This document shows positions 61,499 to 64,000 of a stretch of 64,000 nt of DNA, in pieces. Position numbers and translations under genes: made by a program. The stretch is from an uncultured Eubacteriales bacterium. GTDB taxonomy: Bacteria > Bacillota > Clostridia > Peptostreptococcales > Anaerovoracaceae. Positions within the stretch are counted from its first letter, which is position 1. Each line of letters starts with the position of its first letter. The stretch lies in NCBI GenBank assembly GCA_902774265.1, contig CACYHR010000009.1, forward strand, positions 1 through 64,000. The letters run 5' to 3'. Below the pieces are notes generated by a model, which saw nothing but the letters and a program-made list of their open reading frames with translations, ran no database searches and had not been told where the DNA came from.

Positions 61499-63280
61499 CT
61501 ACAGGCTTGTAGAAGCCGGCATATCCTTGTAGACAGGAATAATAAAGGTCAGTGCCTCCTTTGTTATACCATATGCTTTATATGCTGTTTTTGTAGAAGT
61601 CGCCTCGAAGAAAGGCGCCCTTATATTTGTCATATATACATGAGTACCGACCTTCGAAATGCCGTGTGTAACATCGAAACGCTGGAAGTATATGGTATTC
61701 TGTCCGTTATTTATATATCCGCTTGATATGAATTTTGCTCCTCCGTTAACGGATTTTTGCGGTGTCGTCCATCCCTTGTTCCGGGCATATGTTATTCCCT
61801 GAGTCACCGAACTGTACGCACCGATATTGAACGGATTGTATACTCCCTTTGAACCGTTGATCGCTATGCTGCCTCCGCCGGTCTCCTGTCTGGCACGCGA
61901 CGCCAGATGTACAGGACTGACATCATATTTCTTTCCGGCATTGACAAATACCTTAGCCGTAAATCCGTATCCCGGAAGCTTTGTCGGCTCAAGTATCTTT
62001 CCGACTGCACTTTTTGTCTGATAATCCGGATCATATGAAAGATCCTCAAACATATATATTCTGTTTTCTGTAAGGAAATTACGCGGATCCATAAAGAATG
62101 CTGCGGTATTACTGCTTGCCTTTACCCAGCTTTCTGCCTGTGCCGATCCTATAATAATAAGACCGGATCCGCTCATCCATGCATTCTCGGCATCCGCCGA
62201 ATTACTGTAAGCGGAAGAAAATTCTCTGTAATACTCTTCAACATCCTTCGCGGTCCCCTGTTCGATCTCTCCGGATGCAGTCTCATATATTATTGCTTCC
62301 GAATCACCATCATCCGGCCATAGAGACGATGTATATGAACCGCTGTTCATGCTTGCGCCTGACTCTATCTGTGCGCTTCCTGCTATCTTCGAAACAGCTT
62401 CCTTCCACTTGATTCCCGTATTAAAAGCACGGAATCTCCAGTTCGGATGCTTTTTGTGAAGAGCTTTAAGTTTGCTTCTGTAAGCTTTTGGAAATCCCTG
62501 TTCCTTAAGATACGAATCAAACTCCTTATCAGTCATCGAAACAAAAGGATTGTCATCTTTTTTATTTCCCGCAGCTTTCTTTGATTCTGCAGATTTATCA
62601 GCGGAACTGTCTTTTTTCGGAGCTTCGGATATCGAATTGTCTTCAAGATCAGCTCTTCTGCCTGTTTCAATTTCTCCCGCTGACACATAATAGTATTCAG
62701 AACCGAGTTTTATCCTGTACCATTTCGGACTGCTTCCTGCAGTTGATTTAACAGGCTTGGCAAGAAGGCAAATACTGACATCAGTACCCTTTTTAAGAGT
62801 ACCCGCTTTGCTCATAGCCGTACCTGCACCTTTTCTGTATGCAGTATTTTGGGTTACAACTCCCTTATCACAGTCATATGATGTTATTTTGACAAGATCG
62901 GATCTGATATAGCCTTTTGAACCATTCACCGAAACATAATACCATCTGTCCGTTCTTTTGGTACTTGTTCTGCTCCTGAAGACTTCTTTATTGATGATGA
63001 CACTTGTTCCTTTATCAAGTCTCGCAAGTTCTTTTGAATCAACCGTTGATGACTTGCGAAGAGCCGCATAATCTCCGGCAGTGATCTTTCCCGCAGCAGA
63101 AGCCGTGTAAGCAAATGTTTCCGCTTGCAGAATAACAAAAGAACAAAGCAAAATAAGAACAGTGACGATGAAAATCACCGGCACTCTCCTGAATGCATCT
63201 GTATTTACCGCTGTATTATCGTTTACAGCCTGTCTGCAATATCTGTCAGTTCTGAGCTGTCTGATAAAATCCGTTTTCAT
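61499..63280 (-). CDS. secreted SH3-domain glucosaminidase (cell-wall hydrolase)
   Basis: 593 aa. A hydrophobic segment (about 33-55) after a charged N-terminus is a signal or membrane anchor. Two SH3-type repeats follow (about 63-130 and 138-205), a Lys/Ser/Ala linker (210-245), and a C-terminal domain (about 400-590) with a GGGSIAINGSKGVYNPFNIGA-like core and SARARQETGG-like segment, typical of endo-beta-N-acetylglucosaminidases. The middle region (250-400) is not recognised. It should cut peptidoglycan glycan strands during growth or separation. Upstream is a strong promoter; monocistronic. Confidence 0.85.
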   Translation of the reverse strand: MKTDFIRQLRTDRYCRQAVNDNTAVNTDAFRRVPVIFIVTVLILLCSFVILQAETFAYTASAAGKITAGDYAALRKSSTVDSKELARLDKGTSVIINKEVFRSRTSTKRTDRWYYVSVNGSKGYIRSDLVKITSYDCDKGVVTQNTAYRKGAGTAMSKAGTLKKGTDVSICLLAKPVKSTAGSSPKWYRIKLGSEYYYVSAGEIETGRRADLEDNSISEAPKKDSSADKSAESKKAAGNKKDDNPFVSMTDKEFDSYLKEQGFPKAYRSKLKALHKKHPNWRFRAFNTGIKWKEAVSKIAGSAQIESGASMNSGSYTSSLWPDDGDSEAIIYETASGEIEQGTAKDVEEYYREFSSAYSNSADAENAWMSGSGLIIIGSAQAESWVKASSNTAAFFMDPRNFLTENRIYMFEDLSYDPDYQTKSAVGKILEPTKLPGYGFTAKVFVNAGKKYDVSPVHLASRARQETGGGSIAINGSKGVYNPFNIGAYSSVTQGITYARNKGWTTPQKSVNGGAKFISSGYINNGQNTIYFQRFDVTHGISKVGTHVYMTNIRAPFFEATSTKTAYKAYGITKEALTFIIPVYKDMPASTSL

Positions 63281-63363
63281 AAATATATCTTTGAATATCT
63301 GTATCTCAGCAAAAATTAGATATCCGTCGCCGGCGAACCGGTACGATCAGCCGGAGCAATATC

Positions 63364-63391
63364 ATTCTAACACCATATATATTGATGTCAA
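63364..63391 (-). promoter_or_regulatory. promoter of the glucosaminidase gene
   Basis: On the minus strand TTGACA, a 16-base spacer and TAGAAT, the best consensus promoter in the window. The leader contains a CCGGC/GCCGG stem before the start codon. Confidence 0.75.
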
Positions 63392-63423
63392 GCGGCCGGC
63401 TCATAACGGTATATGATAATATG

Positions 63424-63465
63424 TTACAATTCATCATCATGGAACCGGCCTCAGGTTGAATTGTA
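63424..63465. repeat. TTACAATTCA inverted repeat, copy 2
   Basis: TTACAATTCA (63424-63433) and TGAATTGTA (63457-63465) repeat the arms found at 44024-44072 around an unrelated centre that itself holds an AACC/GGTT pair. It lies about 35 bases upstream of the glucosaminidase -35 box. Confidence 0.6.
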
Positions 63466-63484
63466 GCAATAATATTGCATATTA

Positions 63485-63518
63485 AGAAAAGAAGCCTTGA
63501 GTCTGTTCTCAAGGCTTC
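63485..63518 (-). terminator. terminator of the tRNA operon
   Basis: On the minus strand a perfect 11-bp stem GAAGCCTTGAG/CTCAAGGCTTC with a 6-nt loop is followed by TTTTCTT, four bases after the encoded CCA of tRNA-Phe. Confidence 0.85.
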
Positions 63519-63521
63519 GTG

Positions 63522-63597
63522 TGGTGCCCAGACTCGGAATTGAACCAAGGACACGGAGATTTTCAGTCTCCTGCTCTACCAACTGAGCTATCTGGGC
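63522..63597 (-). tRNA. tRNA-Phe (GAA)
   Basis: 76 bases including an encoded CCA. All four stems pair; the anticodon loop is CTGAAAA with anticodon GAA. Last gene of a five-tRNA minus-strand operon. Confidence 0.95.
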
Positions 63598-63601
63598 AAG
63601 A

Positions 63602-63677
63602 TGGTGGGCCATCTTGGGGTCGAACCAAGGACCGACCGGTTATGAGCCGGTTGCTCTAACCTCTGAGCTAATGGCCC
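63602..63677 (-). tRNA. tRNA with CAU anticodon (Ile2 or elongator Met)
   Basis: 76 bases with encoded CCA and a complete cloverleaf; the anticodon loop is CTCATAA. It lacks initiator features (the first acceptor pair is a normal G-C). CAU is read as Ile if lysidine is made at C34, and the overall sequence resembles genes annotated as either Ile2 or Met in Clostridia, so identity is left open. Confidence 0.9.
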
Positions 63678-63720
63678 ATCTTATATCTACTATTGATTAA
63701 TATACTATCTTATCAAGGGT

Positions 63721-63797
63721 TGGTCGGGGTGGCAGGATTTGAACCCGCGGCCCACTGGTCCCAAACCAGTTGCGCTACCAAACTGCGCTACACCCCG
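63721..63797 (-). tRNA. tRNA-Pro (TGG), copy 1
   Basis: 77 bases with encoded CCA; acceptor CGGGGTG pairs with CACCCCG; anticodon loop TTTGGGA gives UGG. Identical to the copy at 63826-63902. Confidence 0.95.
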
Positions 63798-63825
63798 ATC
63801 GTTTTATCTATAATTCCCCTGATAG

Positions 63826-63902
63826 TGGTCGGGGTGGCAGGATTTGAACCCGCGGCCCACTGGTCCCAAACCAGTTGCGCTACCAAACTGCGCTACACCC
63901 CG
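63826..63902 (-). tRNA. tRNA-Pro (TGG), copy 2
   Basis: Identical to copy 1, with starts 105 bases apart; only the spacer between them differs from other spacers of the operon. A recent tandem duplication is the simple explanation. Confidence 0.95.
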
Positions 63903-63925
63903 TAGTATATAAATAATGATCTAAT

Positions 63926-64000
63926 TGGCAGGGGCAGTAGGACTTGAACCCACGGCACGCGGTTTTGGAGACCGCTGCTCTACCAACTGAGCTATACCCC
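63926..64000 (-). tRNA. tRNA-Trp (CCA), missing one 5' base at the window edge
   Basis: 75 of 76 bases are present, with an encoded CCA. The anticodon loop CTCCAAA gives CCA. The first base should be an A at 64001, to pair with the T before the discriminator G. First visible gene of the tRNA operon; more may lie beyond the edge. Confidence 0.93.

Noticed and set aside
1..64000. CRISPR array or prophage
   Set aside because: No regularly spaced direct repeats of 25-40 bases with unique spacers, and no phage structural or integrase genes; the tandem arrays found are 5-42 bases without spacers.

Overview
The window looks like chromosome from a low-to-moderate GC, Gram-positive anaerobe of the Clostridia. 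My guess at family level is amino-acid-fermenting Anaerovoracaceae/Mogibacterium-like Eubacteriales; this rests on gene content and was not tested by any search. Pointers are a group-B-like [FeFe]-hydrogenase, butyrate kinase, PduL phosphotransacylase, a long IleS2-like isoleucyl-tRNA synthetase, Gram-positive gene orders (rimP-nusA-rnpM-infB-rbfA-nrnA-truB-ribF-rpsO-pnp; plsX-rnc-smc-ftsY-der), a Gram-positive SOS box and AGGAGG-type ribosome binding sites. Almost every gene is on the minus strand. The plus-strand exceptions are a small SOS-type gene, a GntR regulator, a pseudouridine synthase and a small membrane protein.

Layout. 1-7.1 kb: a possible IS200/IS605 remnant at the edge, a hydrogenase, and a complete Liv-type ABC transporter operon (livK-H-M-G-F) with a multi-hairpin element between livK and livH. 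7.2-13.2 kb: a two-gene signalling unit, an amino-acid permease fused to GGDEF-REC-GGDEF-EAL-PAS followed by a membrane SpoIIE-type phosphatase. 13.3-16 kb: an iron-sulfur aldo/keto reductase, a small gene behind a promoter carrying an SOS box, and a DUF975 membrane protein. 16-26.9 kb: pheST, butyrate kinase, a membrane pyrophosphatase homologue that has lost its catalytic residues, secG, and the lower-glycolysis set tpiA-pgk-gap, then nth. 27-40.5 kb: gntR (plus strand), an M50 protease, miaB, a PlsY-GpsA fusion, der, ftsY, smc, rnc, plsX, rlmN. 40.5-49.5 kb: ileS, rsuA-type synthase, small hypotheticals, a DUF2207 protein, pnp and an rpsO gene broken by a 5-bp duplication. 49.5-63.3 kb: ribF, truB, nrnA, rbfA, infB, rnpM, nusA, rimP, a class A PBP, pduL and a secreted glucosaminidase. 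63.5-64 kb: a five-gene tRNA operon (Trp, Pro, Pro, CAU, Phe in transcription order).

How the genes fit together. The Liv importer lies next to the permease-cyclase-phosphodiesterase, so amino-acid uptake and cyclic-di-GMP signalling may be linked. PlsX and the PlsY-GpsA fusion together supply acyl-phosphate, glycerol-3-phosphate and its first acylation. Butyrate kinase and PduL are substrate-level phosphorylation enzymes, and the hydrogenase and Fe-S oxidoreductase fit fermentative redox disposal.

The strongest candidates for something undescribed are the permease-GGDEF-REC-GGDEF-EAL 'transceptor' with its phosphatase partner, the catalytically dead pyrophosphatase homologue, the PlsY-GpsA fusion, the SOS-box small gene, the 158-bp structured intergenic repeat present twice with a compensatory end base pair, and the frameshifted rpsO. 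All functional statements come from reading motifs and neighbourhoods by eye.
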